29,579 nucleotides of DNA, taken from NCBI GenBank assembly GCA_964455395.1, contig CAYVWB010000056.1, forward strand, positions 1 to 29,579, given 5' to 3'. This DNA is from CAYVWB01 sp964455395 (lineage in GTDB: Bacteria; Desulfobacterota; Desulfovibrionia; Desulfovibrionales; Desulfovibrionaceae). Positions 1-7,887 of this stretch are shown in pieces. The position numbers were made by a program, and so were the translations under genes. Position 1 is the stretch's first letter, and each line of letters starts with the position of its first letter. Under the pieces are notes generated by a model. The model saw nothing but the letters and a program-made list of their open reading frames with translations, had not been told where the DNA came from and made no database searches.

Positions 1-369
1 GAACGCCGAGGTCACGCCGGGGACCACGTGGGAGGACACGCCGGCAGCCTCCAGCAGCTCCCGCTGTTCCTGTACTGCGCCATAGAGGCCGGGGTCGCCG
101 GTATGCACCCGCGCCACGCGTCCGCCTTGTCGCACCACGCGCATGATCATGGCATGCGTCTGTTCCAGAGTCATGGGGGAGGAATCGGCCACCTCGGCGT
201 CGGGCCGGGCCATGGCGACGACTTCACGCGGCACCAGGGAGCCGGCATAGAGGACAAGATCCGCCGCCGCCACGAGCCGCGCGCCTTTCAGGGTGATGAG
301 CTCGGGGTCGCCGGGTCCCGCGCCGATGAACGCCACGGGAGGCTCTGCATGCTGATTCGGAGGGGACAT
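1..369 (-). CDS. cbiF: Cobalt-precorrin-4 C11-methyltransferase (CbiF/CobM), N-terminal part
   Basis: This is the first 123 codons of a SAM-dependent tetrapyrrole methyltransferase; the gene continues past the left edge. The ATG at 369 begins MSPPNQHAEPP and is followed by the family's glycine-rich N-terminal loop (FIGAGPGDPELITLKG). Further on are YAGSLVP and RVHTGDPGLYGA, which are the conserved SAM/substrate loops of CbiF/CobM. The enzyme methylates C-11 of (cobalt-)precorrin-4 in the cytoplasm during corrin ring assembly. It starts 8 bases after the stop of cbiET, so it is the last cobalamin gene of the operon seen here. With cbiD present upstream, the anaerobic (cobalt-early) version of the reaction is more likely. 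The identification is firm; the C-terminus is not visible. Confidence 0.9.
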   Translation of the reverse strand, partial: MSPPNQHAEPPVAFIGAGPGDPELITLKGARLVAAADLVLYAGSLVPREVVAMARPDAEVADSSPMTLEQTHAMIMRVVRQGGRVARVHTGDPGLYGAVQEQRELLEAAGVSSHVVPGVTSAF

Positions 370-377
370 GGTCGAGA

Positions 378-1607
378 TCAGGAAGGTTTTTCGGCGCAGA
401 TGACGAACACGGGGTTCTGCGACTGGAAATGGAGGTCTCCGGCCAATTCGTGGGTCTGGCTGGGATGAATGAGCGTCGCCTCATGTTTCCAGAACAGTTC
501 CTTGAAGTGCGCCTTGGCAAGGGCCAACGAATCCAGCAGCACACAGTGGATCACGATGCGGCCCCCTGGGGCCAACCGCACCGTGGCTTCCTGAAGGACG
601 GTGGAATCGCCGGAGAGGCCGCCGCCGATGAAGATCTTGTCTGGAGGGGGCATGTCATCGAAACATTCCGGAGCTACACCGTGATGTGGCTCCACGATGT
701 AGGCGCCGAACCGGGCCACGTTGGCGCGGATATCCGTCACCCGCGCGCCGCGCCGCTCCATGGCGCAGACCACGCCGCGACGCATGAGCGCAGCCGCTTC
801 GATGGAGACGGCGCCGCAGCCGGCGCCCACATCCCACACGACGTCGTCCGGCGCAGGGCCCAGGGCCGCCAAGCCCACGGCGCGCACGGGCCACTTCGTC
901 ATCACCCTGGATTCGCAATGAAAATCTTCATCCCGGATGCCCAGCCGAAGCTGTTTCTCGGGCGGGGCGGTGCGTTCCACCAGCACCATGTTCAGATGGG
1001 AAAAGCTGCGCTGTTCCGCGTCGGCCAGAGTGTAGCGGCCCACGCGCTCCTTCTCGCTCTCCAGGTCCTCGAAGACCCAGAGGACGAAGGGTTTGTCGCT
1101 GTTGTCCGGCGCGAGGGCGCGTTCCCGGATGGCTTGCGCGATGGCGGAGGGAATGTTGCGTTTGTCCGTCAGTACGGCCACCCACTGATGCGCCATGATG
1201 GCGGCGAGAAGCTCGTCCATGCCTTTGCGGCCGTGCAGGGAGACCGTGGGGATGTGCTGCCAGGGGATCTTGAGACGGCCGGCCACGGCCTGCAGCGTGG
1301 AGACGTTTGGGAGGATGCGGACCTCGCTTTCGCCGAAGCGCGTCACCAAGGTTTCCGCCACACCGAAGTAGAGTGGATCGCCGCTGGCGAGGACGACCAC
1401 TTCCTTTTCCTCGGCGAGCCGCGCCTGGATGGTGTCCAACACCCGCTCCAAGGGAGCGACGATGGGCACCTGCTCTGCGGGATGGCCATCGAACCAGCTC
1501 AGCTGGCGCGCGCCGCCCACCAGCACTTGCGCCAGGTAGATGCGCTCCTCATGCTCTTCCGGCAGGGAGCCGGGGTCCATCCCCAATCCAACCACATGAA
1601 TCGCCAT
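378..1607 (-). CDS. cbiET: Fused cobalt-precorrin C5-methyltransferase / C15-methyltransferase-decarboxylase (CbiE-CbiT)
   Basis: This 409-residue protein joins two corrin enzymes. Residues 1 to about 205 are CbiE: MAIHVVGLGMDPGSL at the start and VVVLASGDPLYFGVAETL around residue 80. From about 215 onward is CbiT, seen in FHCESRVMTKWPVRAVGL followed by the SAM-binding WDVGAGCGAVSIEAA. Together they methylate C-5 and C-15 and remove the C-12 acetate carboxyl on the way to cobalt-precorrin-8. The open frame extends 21 codons further upstream, but the ATG at 1607 is preferred because GAGGG lies just before it and the protein then begins at the conserved motif. The gene starts 16 bases after cbiD ends and stops 8 bases before cbiF. 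The same fusion is called CobL in the aerobic pathway; the cbi name is chosen because of cbiD. Confidence 0.92.
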   Translation of the reverse strand: MAIHVVGLGMDPGSLPEEHEERIYLAQVLVGGARQLSWFDGHPAEQVPIVAPLERVLDTIQARLAEEKEVVVLASGDPLYFGVAETLVTRFGESEVRILPNVSTLQAVAGRLKIPWQHIPTVSLHGRKGMDELLAAIMAHQWVAVLTDKRNIPSAIAQAIRERALAPDNSDKPFVLWVFEDLESEKERVGRYTLADAEQRSFSHLNMVLVERTAPPEKQLRLGIRDEDFHCESRVMTKWPVRAVGLAALGPAPDDVVWDVGAGCGAVSIEAAALMRRGVVCAMERRGARVTDIRANVARFGAYIVEPHHGVAPECFDDMPPPDKIFIGGGLSGDSTVLQEATVRLAPGGRIVIHCVLLDSLALAKAHFKELFWKHEATLIHPSQTHELAGDLHFQSQNPVFVICAEKPS

Positions 1608-1623
1608 ACAATGTCCCTCGCGC

Positions 1624-2919
1624 TTACGTCCCGTGCTCCACGCCGCCAAGCAGCGTTCCGTCCTCGTCAAACACCATGACCGCCACCCGCGGCGGCGTCG
1701 CCCCTGCCGGCGCGGCCTCTGCAGCGAACTCCGCAGTGTGACGCGCAGCCCGCCGCGCCAGGGTCGTCACCAGCTCACGGAGGATGGCTTCGCCTGATGA
1801 CGCCTGCCGGATGGCTTCGAAAACGCCACGCGCCGTTACGCTCTTTCCGGCGAGGCGCGTGTGTTCGTCATCCATTCCCCGCAAACCGTGTTCCCGCGCC
1901 AACGCCACCAGGCGCGGCAAGTCCACCCGGCCGTGTCGTGCGTGGGTGTTGGGCATGCCTTGCGCCATTTTGACGAGCTTGCCCGGCAGCACCGCCCAGC
2001 GCACGACGGCGAACCCTCGTCCGACAGCCTGCGCCGTGGCTTCCGCAAAGGCGTCGCCTGCCTGGACGATGGCGTGTGCGGGCAACTCCGGCCAAGCCTG
2101 CCGCGCCATACGCGCCGTGCGGCCGCCGGTGACCAGCGTTACGGTCTCGCAGTCCGTGGCGCGGGCAACATCCAACCCTTGCAACACCGTGGCGATGAAT
2201 GCGGCGTGGCTGTAGGGCTCCACCGTGCCACGCGTGCCGAGGATGGAGAGCCCCCCCACCACGCCCAAGGCGGGGTTCATGGTGCGCTGCGCCAGGACAT
2301 CACCGCCTGGGATGGAAAGCTCGACCACCACGCCATTGGGCGGGGACGCCCCCTTCCCGCAACAGAACGCCAAGGCCTGCGCGACAGCGACGTGAATCTG
2401 GCGCCGCGGCTCCGGATTGATGGCGGGTTCCCCCACTGCCACCGGCAGCCCCGGCAGCGAAGCCACGCCGACGCCTGCCCCACCCATACAGTATATATGC
2501 ACGCTTTCCGGAAGCTCTGCAATCGGCGGGGGGGCTGCCGCCTGGACACAGACCCGACCTGCAACACGTTGGCGCGCCAAGTGCGCCGCCAACGCAGGGC
2601 CCTCCCGAAACAGGACGACCCGTGCACACACCGAGGCGCCGTGAGTGACGTCGGGATCGTCGCCGGCGTCCTTGACGACGCAGGCGCTCGCCGTGGCTGC
2701 GTCCTCACGACGCACATCGGCAATCGCCAGAATGAGCGACCGGGGGGCGTCCGTGCGGCCGGTCCAGGCGACCGGGAGGGTGACCTCCACCCCGGCGCGT
2801 ATCGATGCCGTATCGACGCCGCACAACAGCAGCGTCGCCGCCTTCGCCGCCCCCGAAGCTGCCGTCCCTGTGGAGACGCCGCGGCGGAGCGACGCACGCG
2901 CGCTGGCCTCGCCGCTCAT
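1624..2919 (-). CDS. cbiD: Cobalt-precorrin-5B C1-methyltransferase (CbiD)
   Basis: This 431-residue protein has the CbiD N-terminal signature (LRRGVSTGTAASGAAKAA, residues 11-28). Other family segments are NPALGVVGGLSILGTRGTVEPYS near residue 220 and the central KLVKMAQGMPNTHARHGRVD. CbiD transfers a methyl group to C-1 of cobalt-precorrin-5B and is typical of the oxygen-independent cobalamin pathway, so it indicates the anaerobic route. The protein seems somewhat longer than the usual 360-390 residues, with extra sequence in the 60-120 region and at the C-terminus. The ATG overlaps the stop of the upstream FUSC gene as ATGA. A run of C follows a GGGGAAG-like stretch, so translational coupling probably matters more than the ribosome site. 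Confidence 0.93.
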   Translation of the reverse strand: MSGEASARASLRRGVSTGTAASGAAKAATLLLCGVDTASIRAGVEVTLPVAWTGRTDAPRSLILAIADVRREDAATASACVVKDAGDDPDVTHGASVCARVVLFREGPALAAHLARQRVAGRVCVQAAAPPPIAELPESVHIYCMGGAGVGVASLPGLPVAVGEPAINPEPRRQIHVAVAQALAFCCGKGASPPNGVVVELSIPGGDVLAQRTMNPALGVVGGLSILGTRGTVEPYSHAAFIATVLQGLDVARATDCETVTLVTGGRTARMARQAWPELPAHAIVQAGDAFAEATAQAVGRGFAVVRWAVLPGKLVKMAQGMPNTHARHGRVDLPRLVALAREHGLRGMDDEHTRLAGKSVTARGVFEAIRQASSGEAILRELVTTLARRAARHTAEFAAEAAPAGATPPRVAVMVFDEDGTLLGGVEHGT

Positions 2920-4199
2920 GGGGGGGGCGCTTCCCCGTCGCCTCGGCCGTTATGGGCGTCGCCAGCCAGAGGGGTGACGCGGTTCTTGTGGGACGAAGCG
3001 ACGGTCGGCCTGGCGTCAAGTCCCGAAATACTGTGCAAGGACATGGCGTGCGGGGTGCTATCCTCCTCGACGCGTGTGGGGCCTGAGGACGCAAGCCGGT
3101 CCTCCATGAGATCGAAGCCGCGGAAACACTCGCCTGCCGTCTCCCGCATGGCGAAGATCAACGAGAAGAAATGCGAGACTTCCTGCAAGGTGAACGCCGC
3201 CGAAGTCTTCGCCTGCCGCAATCCTGCCATGGCGCGGTCCAGCTCGTGGAGGGCGACGCGCAAGGCGTCCTTCTCCTGAGCGAACCACACGCCACGCGCC
3301 GTCGAAGCGGCGGAGACCCGGGCTCCTGGCGACGCGTGCAAGGCTTCCAGTCGCGCAGCCAAGGCGGCCAGCGCATGCTCCACGGCTGCGCCGAGATTCC
3401 GCAGGGGCCGCTCCACTTGACGGTGCAGGGACTCCGTCGCCAACTCCCGCGCGGCATGGTCCATGGCGAGCAGGTCCTCGAAGAGGCGCTCCTCCCACTC
3501 CACCAAAGACGCCATGGCCTGCCGCCGCGCCGAGGGCCGCGCCGGCTCCTTGCGGGACTCCGCCAGCAGCGTCTGGTTGGCGACCTGTTGCTCGTGCAGG
3601 GCCTGCTTGAGGGTGGCCACCGCCGTGGCGTCGTAGCTGCCTGTCATGCAATCATCCAAGAGCCGACCGAAGAGCCGTCGCGTCATGTGCAGATCCGCAG
3701 CGAGGCCTCGCAGCAGGCCATGGCTGGCGCGCGAGGGCCAGAGCGTCATGGAAAAGCCCATGGCCACCGTCACGCCCAAGGCGATCTCGATGAAACGCTC
3801 CAGAGCGGTGCGGATGATATCCGCCGACTCCGCACCCACGAAGATGACGATGGCGGCCGTCAACCCGGCGATGCGGAAGGCCTCGTGCAGCGCCGTGAGG
3901 TACGCGCAGACCAGCATCGTGGCGAACACCGCCACGCCCAAGGAGAGGTGCGTGTCCCCGAACGCGAGCACGGAGACCGCCCCCAGCGCCGCGCCGACAG
4001 CCGTGCCCAGGATGCGCGCCCACCCCGCAGCCACCGCGCGCCCCAACGTGGAGTGCATGACGATGATGGTGGAGATGACCGCCCAGTAGCCTTCCTCCAG
4101 AGCGAAAAGCTCCGTGAGCGCGTAGGTGACCACGGCGGCGGCGGCCGTGCGCACGGCGTGCCGAAGTTGCACGGGGTTCAGCCGCGCCAGGCGATACAT
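2916..4199 (-). CDS. FUSC-family inner-membrane protein (possible aromatic-acid or organic-anion exporter)
   Basis: This is a 427-residue integral membrane protein. The N-terminal 170 residues hold about six hydrophobic segments, beginning LNPVQLRHAVRTAAAAVVTYALTE, then GYWAVISTIIVMHSTLGRAVAAGWARILGTAVGAALGAV. This is the pattern of FUSC/ArAE (YccS, AaeB, DUF939) proteins. The rest is a long helical, mostly soluble region ending in a Pro/Gly-rich tail. Family members export aromatic acids or are of unknown substrate. Two starts are possible: the ATG at 4199, used here, or a GTG at 4229 that overlaps the cbiC stop as GTGA. Neither has a convincing ribosome site. Its stop overlaps the cbiD start as ATGA, so it is co-translated with corrin genes. 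A role with cobalamin intermediates or precursors is suggested only by this position. Confidence 0.8.
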   Translation of the reverse strand: MYRLARLNPVQLRHAVRTAAAAVVTYALTELFALEEGYWAVISTIIVMHSTLGRAVAAGWARILGTAVGAALGAVSVLAFGDTHLSLGVAVFATMLVCAYLTALHEAFRIAGLTAAIVIFVGAESADIIRTALERFIEIALGVTVAMGFSMTLWPSRASHGLLRGLAADLHMTRRLFGRLLDDCMTGSYDATAVATLKQALHEQQVANQTLLAESRKEPARPSARRQAMASLVEWEERLFEDLLAMDHAARELATESLHRQVERPLRNLGAAVEHALAALAARLEALHASPGARVSAASTARGVWFAQEKDALRVALHELDRAMAGLRQAKTSAAFTLQEVSHFFSLIFAMRETAGECFRGFDLMEDRLASSGPTRVEEDSTPHAMSLHSISGLDARPTVASSHKNRVTPLAGDAHNGRGDGEAPPP

Positions 4200-4225
4200 G
4201 GCGACGCGAGACGGAAGCAGCGTGT

Positions 4226-4891
4226 TCACCCGTCGGCGCCGTCCGTCACCAGGTCCGCCAAGGCGTTGAGTGCGGCGCACGCCATGGCCGTGCCGCCTTT
4301 GCGACCTTCCACCGCGATGTATGGCGAGGGCGCCTGTGTCATGAGCAGCGCTTTGGACTCGGCGGCATTGACGAAGCCCACAGGCATGCCCAGGATGAGC
4401 GCCGGCTTTGCGCCATGGGCGCAGCATTCCAGCAGCCGAATGAGCGCCGTGGGGGCGTTGCCCACCACCATGATGACGCCGACCAGATCGGTCCACCGTT
4501 CGCAGGCGAGGTCCACGCCGGCCACGGCGCGGGTGACGCCTTGAGCCTCGGCGCGGGCAGCGGTCCGGGGATCATCCATCAGGCTGACCACCTCCACGCC
4601 CAAGGCGTCGTAGCGGCGGCGCGGCAGACCGGCGCGGGCCATGGCCGTATCCGTGACGACCACCCCCCCGGCCCGCAGCGCGGCCTTGCCCGCGGCCACG
4701 GCTTCCGGGTGGAAGCGGATGAGGTCCAGGAGTTCGAAGTCCGCGGTGGCGTGGATCATGCGGCGCGCCACGATCCATTCCTCGTCGACGAAGGGCCGGG
4801 GTTCGGGGACCTCTTCGTCGATGATCGCCATGGACCGGGACTCGATGGCCATGGGCGTGCGTTCCTGCTGAAGCCGTATCTCGTCGGACAT
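4226..4891 (-). CDS. cbiC: Cobalt-precorrin-8 methylmutase (CbiC/CobH)
   Basis: This 221-residue cytoplasmic enzyme moves the C-11 methyl group to C-12, giving (cobyrinate) hydrogenobyrinate. The family signature is RRMIHATADFEL, with the catalytic histidine at residue 47. Further conserved segments are VVVTDTAMARAGL, then VVGNAPTALIRLLE and LILGMPVGFVNAAESK, which line the active site. The ATG at 4891 is chosen because AAGGA sits six bases before it. A second ATG at 4897 overlaps the cbiA stop but has no room for a ribosome site. The gene therefore begins 2 bases after the cbiA stop (4894). The residues before about 35 are extra relative to the core and are charged. Confidence 0.94.
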   Translation of the reverse strand: MSDEIRLQQERTPMAIESRSMAIIDEEVPEPRPFVDEEWIVARRMIHATADFELLDLIRFHPEAVAAGKAALRAGGVVVTDTAMARAGLPRRRYDALGVEVVSLMDDPRTAARAEAQGVTRAVAGVDLACERWTDLVGVIMVVGNAPTALIRLLECCAHGAKPALILGMPVGFVNAAESKALLMTQAPSPYIAVEGRKGGTAMACAALNALADLVTDGADG

Positions 4892-4893
4892 GA

Positions 4894-6402
4894 TCATTCC
4901 TTCACCTGTCGATACCGGCGGCACCGCGCAACGAATGCGGACGCCACATGCGGATTGCCGCCGAAGTGGAGATGGACATAGGACGCCAGCGCTTCCCGCA
5001 AGGCGTACCCTTGCGCTTTGGCGGGTTCGCCGCGTCGGTTCGTCACCGCATAGACCGCTTCCACGCCGGCGTCCAGAAGGGTCTCGGCCGTGGGCGGCGT
5101 CGGCTCATACGAATAATGGAACTCGTGGCCACGCACCACGGTCCCCGTCGGTCCGAGCAGGCTTGGGCGCGTGGTGGTCACCTCCCGGTAGCCGAGGCCC
5201 CGGCGGCGCGTATCCATGGCGCATTCCCAAGGGAAGAGGTCGGCCATCAGATAGCGCAGCCCGCGGACGTCCCTCAGGGCCCGCATGCAGTACATGTAAC
5301 CCCCGCACTCCGCATAGAGGGGCGCGCCCGCTTGCACGACGGCCTTCACGGCCCGGCGCATGCGCACGTTGTCCGAGAGGGCTTGCGCATGCAGCTCCGG
5401 GTAGCCGCCCCCCAGGTAGAGGCCGTGGATGTCTTCCGGCAGAGCACGGTCCCGCATGGGGGAGAAGAAGACCAGCTCGGCTCCGGCGCGCTGCAGGAGG
5501 CGGAAGTTTTCCTCGTAATAGAAACAGAAAGCCTCGTCGCGGGCCACGGCGAGACGGACGGCCTCGGGCGCCGTCGTCTCGCATCCGAGCACATCGTCCC
5601 GGCGCGCCGGCTGCTCCAGCGTTCCAGAGACGTCCGGCAGGCGCGCCAGGAGCGCATCCAAGTCCACGGCCTGTTCCATCCAGTCGGCCAGGTGCGCGGC
5701 CCGACGTTCCTCGTCCTCGTCTTCTTCCTGCGCCATCACCAGCCCCAGGTGGCGGGATGGCGTCTCCAGGTCCGTGTTGGTTGACAAGGCGCCCAGCAGC
5801 GGCGGGCCGCCCCGTGAGGCGAGGTCCCCAAACGCTTCCTCCAGGAGCGCGCGGTGGGTGGCGGAGTTCACGCGATTGGCGAGGCACCCCACGAAGGCCG
5901 GCGCGTCCTGGAACGTGGCGAACCCGTGGGCCACGGCGGCGATGGACCGGGCCATGGAGCGCGCGTCGATGACAAGCAGCACGGGGAGGCCCAGCCATCG
6001 GGCGAGCTGCGCCGCGCTGCCCTCCTCCGAATCCCCGGCGGCGCCGTCGTAAAGCCCCATGGCCCCTTCGAGGAGCAGCACATCACAGGGGCCCGCCCGG
6101 GGGGGCGCCGCGCCCTGTGCGAAGCAGGCGGCGCTCCCGGCAAGCGTCCCGGACGCCGCGCGGCGGGCGATATCCAGCACGTCGTCCCAGCCCAGCATCC
6201 AGCCGTCCACATTGTGGCTGGGCCGGCCGGAGAGGGCCGTGTGGTGAGTCGGGTCGATGTAGTCCGGACCGGCCTTCAGACACTGCACGGCCAAGCCGCG
6301 GCGGGTGAGCGCCGCCACCAGCCCCATGACGGCGAGCGTCTTCCCCGAGCCGGATGCAGGCGCGGCCACGCAGACGCCCTTCACTGCGCCGACTCGCTCC
6401 AT
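4894..6402 (-). CDS. cbiA: Cobyrinic acid a,c-diamide synthase (CbiA)
   Basis: This 502-residue ATP- and glutamine-dependent amidase forms the a- and c-amides of cobyrinate. The N-terminal dethiobiotin-synthetase-like domain has the P-loop APASGSGKT at residues 14-22. It also shows CLKAGPDYIDPTHH and LLLEGAMGLYDG. The C-terminal class I glutaminase domain has HGLYLGGGYPELHA, the nucleophile in YAECGGYMYC (Cys366) and the histidine in VHLHFGGNP (His477 or 479). The length is slightly above the usual 450-460. The excess includes an acidic stretch (EEDEDEERR) between the domains and a C-terminal tail. It begins 40 bases after the DUF493 gene. AAGG precedes the ATG at 6402. This is the first recognised corrin gene of the operon. 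Confidence 0.95.
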   Translation of the reverse strand: MERVGAVKGVCVAAPASGSGKTLAVMGLVAALTRRGLAVQCLKAGPDYIDPTHHTALSGRPSHNVDGWMLGWDDVLDIARRAASGTLAGSAACFAQGAAPPRAGPCDVLLLEGAMGLYDGAAGDSEEGSAAQLARWLGLPVLLVIDARSMARSIAAVAHGFATFQDAPAFVGCLANRVNSATHRALLEEAFGDLASRGGPPLLGALSTNTDLETPSRHLGLVMAQEEDEDEERRAAHLADWMEQAVDLDALLARLPDVSGTLEQPARRDDVLGCETTAPEAVRLAVARDEAFCFYYEENFRLLQRAGAELVFFSPMRDRALPEDIHGLYLGGGYPELHAQALSDNVRMRRAVKAVVQAGAPLYAECGGYMYCMRALRDVRGLRYLMADLFPWECAMDTRRRGLGYREVTTTRPSLLGPTGTVVRGHEFHYSYEPTPPTAETLLDAGVEAVYAVTNRRGEPAKAQGYALREALASYVHLHFGGNPHVASAFVARCRRYRQVKE

Positions 6403-6442
6403 CCAGACCTTGCCGAAGCGGCGTCGCCGGCAGCCCTCGCCT

Positions 6443-6715
6443 TCACAGAGCGATGACCCCTTCGACGGTGGAGGCCTTCTGGTAGATCATCACCACCTCT
6501 TCCGGGCACGACATGTGACGCTCGAAAGTGAAGCTGACATACTTGCCAGAGCGAGAGGCCCGCTCGCAGGTGGGCAACATATCCAGCACGGCGGCCAAAC
6601 GCGCACAGGAACCTTGCGGGACGATGAATTTGAAAATATAGGTACAGGGCCAGGTCTCGCACCGGCTCAAGCGATTACGGAGCGATTCCAGAGCTGCGTC
6701 GGAAAGAACGGTCAT
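6443..6715 (-). CDS. DUF493 (YbeD-like) small protein
   Basis: This 90-residue protein has the small alpha-beta fold pattern of DUF493/YbeD. Its features are PCTYIFKFIVPQ, VLDMLPTCERASRSGKYVSF and a final strand with MIYQKASTVEGVIAL, the last being the most recognisable family feature. YbeD-type proteins are small ACT-like cytoplasmic proteins of unknown function that may act as regulators. The open frame extends 28 arginine-rich codons further upstream, but these overlap the previous gene. The ATG at 6715 has GGGAGA just before it and overlaps the stop of that gene as ATGA. It lies 40 bases upstream of cbiA, so it is probably in the same transcript. No link to cobalamin can be read from its sequence. 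Confidence 0.75.
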   Translation of the reverse strand: MTVLSDAALESLRNRLSRCETWPCTYIFKFIVPQGSCARLAAVLDMLPTCERASRSGKYVSFTFERHMSCPEEVVMIYQKASTVEGVIAL

Positions 6716-6993
6716 GATTCTCTCCCGAAAGCGGCGGCGATGGCCGCGGCGTCTTCCGGCCGAGCCTTGACGCCGAGCTCCGGCGCGTCGCCATGACAAC
6801 GCAACCGGCGCTCCGGCAAGGGCGCACGAGGCGTGGACGCAGGGCCCTCGCGACAGTCGTCCAATTCCACGTAGCCAGCGCCGAGCACCACGCCGTAGGG
6901 CATCTGCTCGCGCATCTCGGCGTGCCCTATCCTGTCAGGAAAGACGATGGGCACGGCGTGGCCGGCCTGGTCTTCAAAGCAGATGTATTTCAT
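6712..6993 (-). CDS. Small protein of unknown function (93 aa)
   Basis: I do not recognise this 93-residue protein. It begins MKYICFEDQAGHAVPIVFPD and has a plausible mixed N-terminal half (GVVLGAGYVELDDC). A charged, proline-rich middle follows, and then an alanine-rich end (EDAAAIAAAFGRES). It has no signal peptide or membrane segment. Cysteines at about 5, 48 and 66 are too scattered to claim a metal site. GGAAGG precedes the ATG at 6993, and the stop overlaps the DUF493 start as ATGA. The real coding status is therefore supported by the ribosome site and the coupling. It is the first gene of the transcript that carries the corrin genes, so the promoter should lie in 6994-7072. Confidence 0.65.
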   Translation of the reverse strand: MKYICFEDQAGHAVPIVFPDRIGHAEMREQMPYGVVLGAGYVELDDCREGPASTPRAPLPERRLRCHGDAPELGVKARPEDAAAIAAAFGRES

Positions 6994-7072
6994 GAGCCTT
7001 CCGCTCCCCGGGGCTGAGGGTTTTCGCCAACGGCGACGACGTCGCCTTCACCCCCTACTTACCCCAATCGCC
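6994..7072. promoter_or_regulatory. Divergent intergenic region with a short inverted repeat
   Basis: This 79-base gap separates the minus-strand cobalamin transcript from the plus-strand DUF445 gene and must hold at least one promoter. GGCGAC at 7032-7037 and GTCGCC at 7041-7046 form an inverted repeat with a 3-base spacer, which could bind a dimeric regulator. I see no clear -35/-10 pair and no cobalamin-riboswitch core in it. Confidence 0.3.
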
Positions 7073-7699
7073 ATGAATTCTCCAATGCTTCCCCCCTGGA
7101 CGTTGTTCATCATTTCCCCCCTCATCTGCGGCCTCATCGGTTGGGCGACCAACCGCATCGCCGTGAAGATGCTCTTTCGACCGCACACGCCACGCCGCGT
7201 GCTGGGCGTGACCTTCCAAGGCGTCTTCCCCAAACGGCAAGCGGCTCTGGCGGAAAACCTGGGTCGCATGGTGGCGCAGGAGCTCATCTCCCACGAGGAC
7301 GTCACGGCGTTCATGCGCGACCCCGCCTTCATGGCGCGGTTCCACAACCTCGCCGAAGAGTATGTGGACACCTTGCTGGACGACCGCCTCCCAGCCACCC
7401 TGCCCATGGCGACCATGTTCCTGACGGACAAGGTGAAACCACGGTTGAAGCAGGCTCTGACGGAACAGCTGGACTCCCTGGCGCCGAAGTTCCTCGATGT
7501 CGCCGTGGACGAACTGGAGCGCAACTTCGACGTCCAGGCCCTGGTGCGCGACAAGGTGGCGGCATTCTCCATGCAAGAACTGGAGACCATGCTGGAATCC
7601 CTCATGAAACGGGAGTTCCGATTCATCGAACGGCTGGGCGGCGTGCTGGGCGCCATCATCGGCCTGCTCCAGGCCGCCGCGTATCTCCTGTTGACGTGA
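7073..7699 (+). CDS. DUF445-family membrane protein
   Basis: This 208-residue protein has the DUF445 N-terminal signature: a hydrophobic helix (LFIISPLICGLIGWATNRIA) running straight into VKMLFRPHTPRRVLG. Then come GVFPKRQAALAENLGR and a long amphipathic helical region (about residues 55-180). A C-terminal hydrophobic helix (GAIIGLLQAAAYLLL) closes the protein. This hairpin topology, with both ends in the membrane and a helical domain between, is usual for the family, whose function is not established. The frame is open upstream, but earlier residues would overlap the divergent gene. The ATG at 7073 is used, and another at 7085 is possible. Neither has a good ribosome site. It is one of only two plus-strand genes in the window, the other being the tRNA. 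Confidence 0.8.
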   Translation: MNSPMLPPWTLFIISPLICGLIGWATNRIAVKMLFRPHTPRRVLGVTFQGVFPKRQAALAENLGRMVAQELISHEDVTAFMRDPAFMARFHNLAEEYVDTLLDDRLPATLPMATMFLTDKVKPRLKQALTEQLDSLAPKFLDVAVDELERNFDVQALVRDKVAAFSMQELETMLESLMKREFRFIERLGGVLGAIIGLLQAAAYLLLT

Positions 7700-7794
7700 C
7701 CCGCGCCGGGCATGGCTCAGCAGCAGGCTTCGCACCCCTCGAACCAACCGGAATCTTTGGACTCTCTGAAGCCTTCCGCACCAGGCGACCGGTC

Positions 7795-7833
7795 GCGACG
7801 CACTCCCGACGCCGGCCCCGGGCTCTGCGTCGC
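7795..7833. repeat. Inverted repeat between convergent genes
   Basis: GCGACGCA (7795-7802) and TGCGTCGC (7826-7833) are perfect 8-base arms around a GC-rich 23-base interior. They lie in the 188-base gap where the DUF445 gene and the sulfotransferase gene converge. There is no T-tract on either side, so this is at best a factor-dependent or weak bidirectional terminator. The rest of 7700-7887 holds nothing I can support. Confidence 0.3.
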
Positions 7834-7887
7834 CGCAGCGGCTTCCGCCGTGGCATGCGCTCCCATGATGTCGAGACTCGACGCCGT

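Noticed and set aside
28..1679. Long plus-strand open frames opposite the cbiF and cbiET genes
   Set aside because: They are mirror frames caused by high GC; the residues are His/Arg/Gly-rich with no family match, while the minus strand reads as known corrin enzymes.
6994..7072. A cobalamin riboswitch upstream of the corrin operon
   Set aside because: The gap is only 79 bases and lacks the conserved B12-box and peripheral stems, so it is too short for the element.
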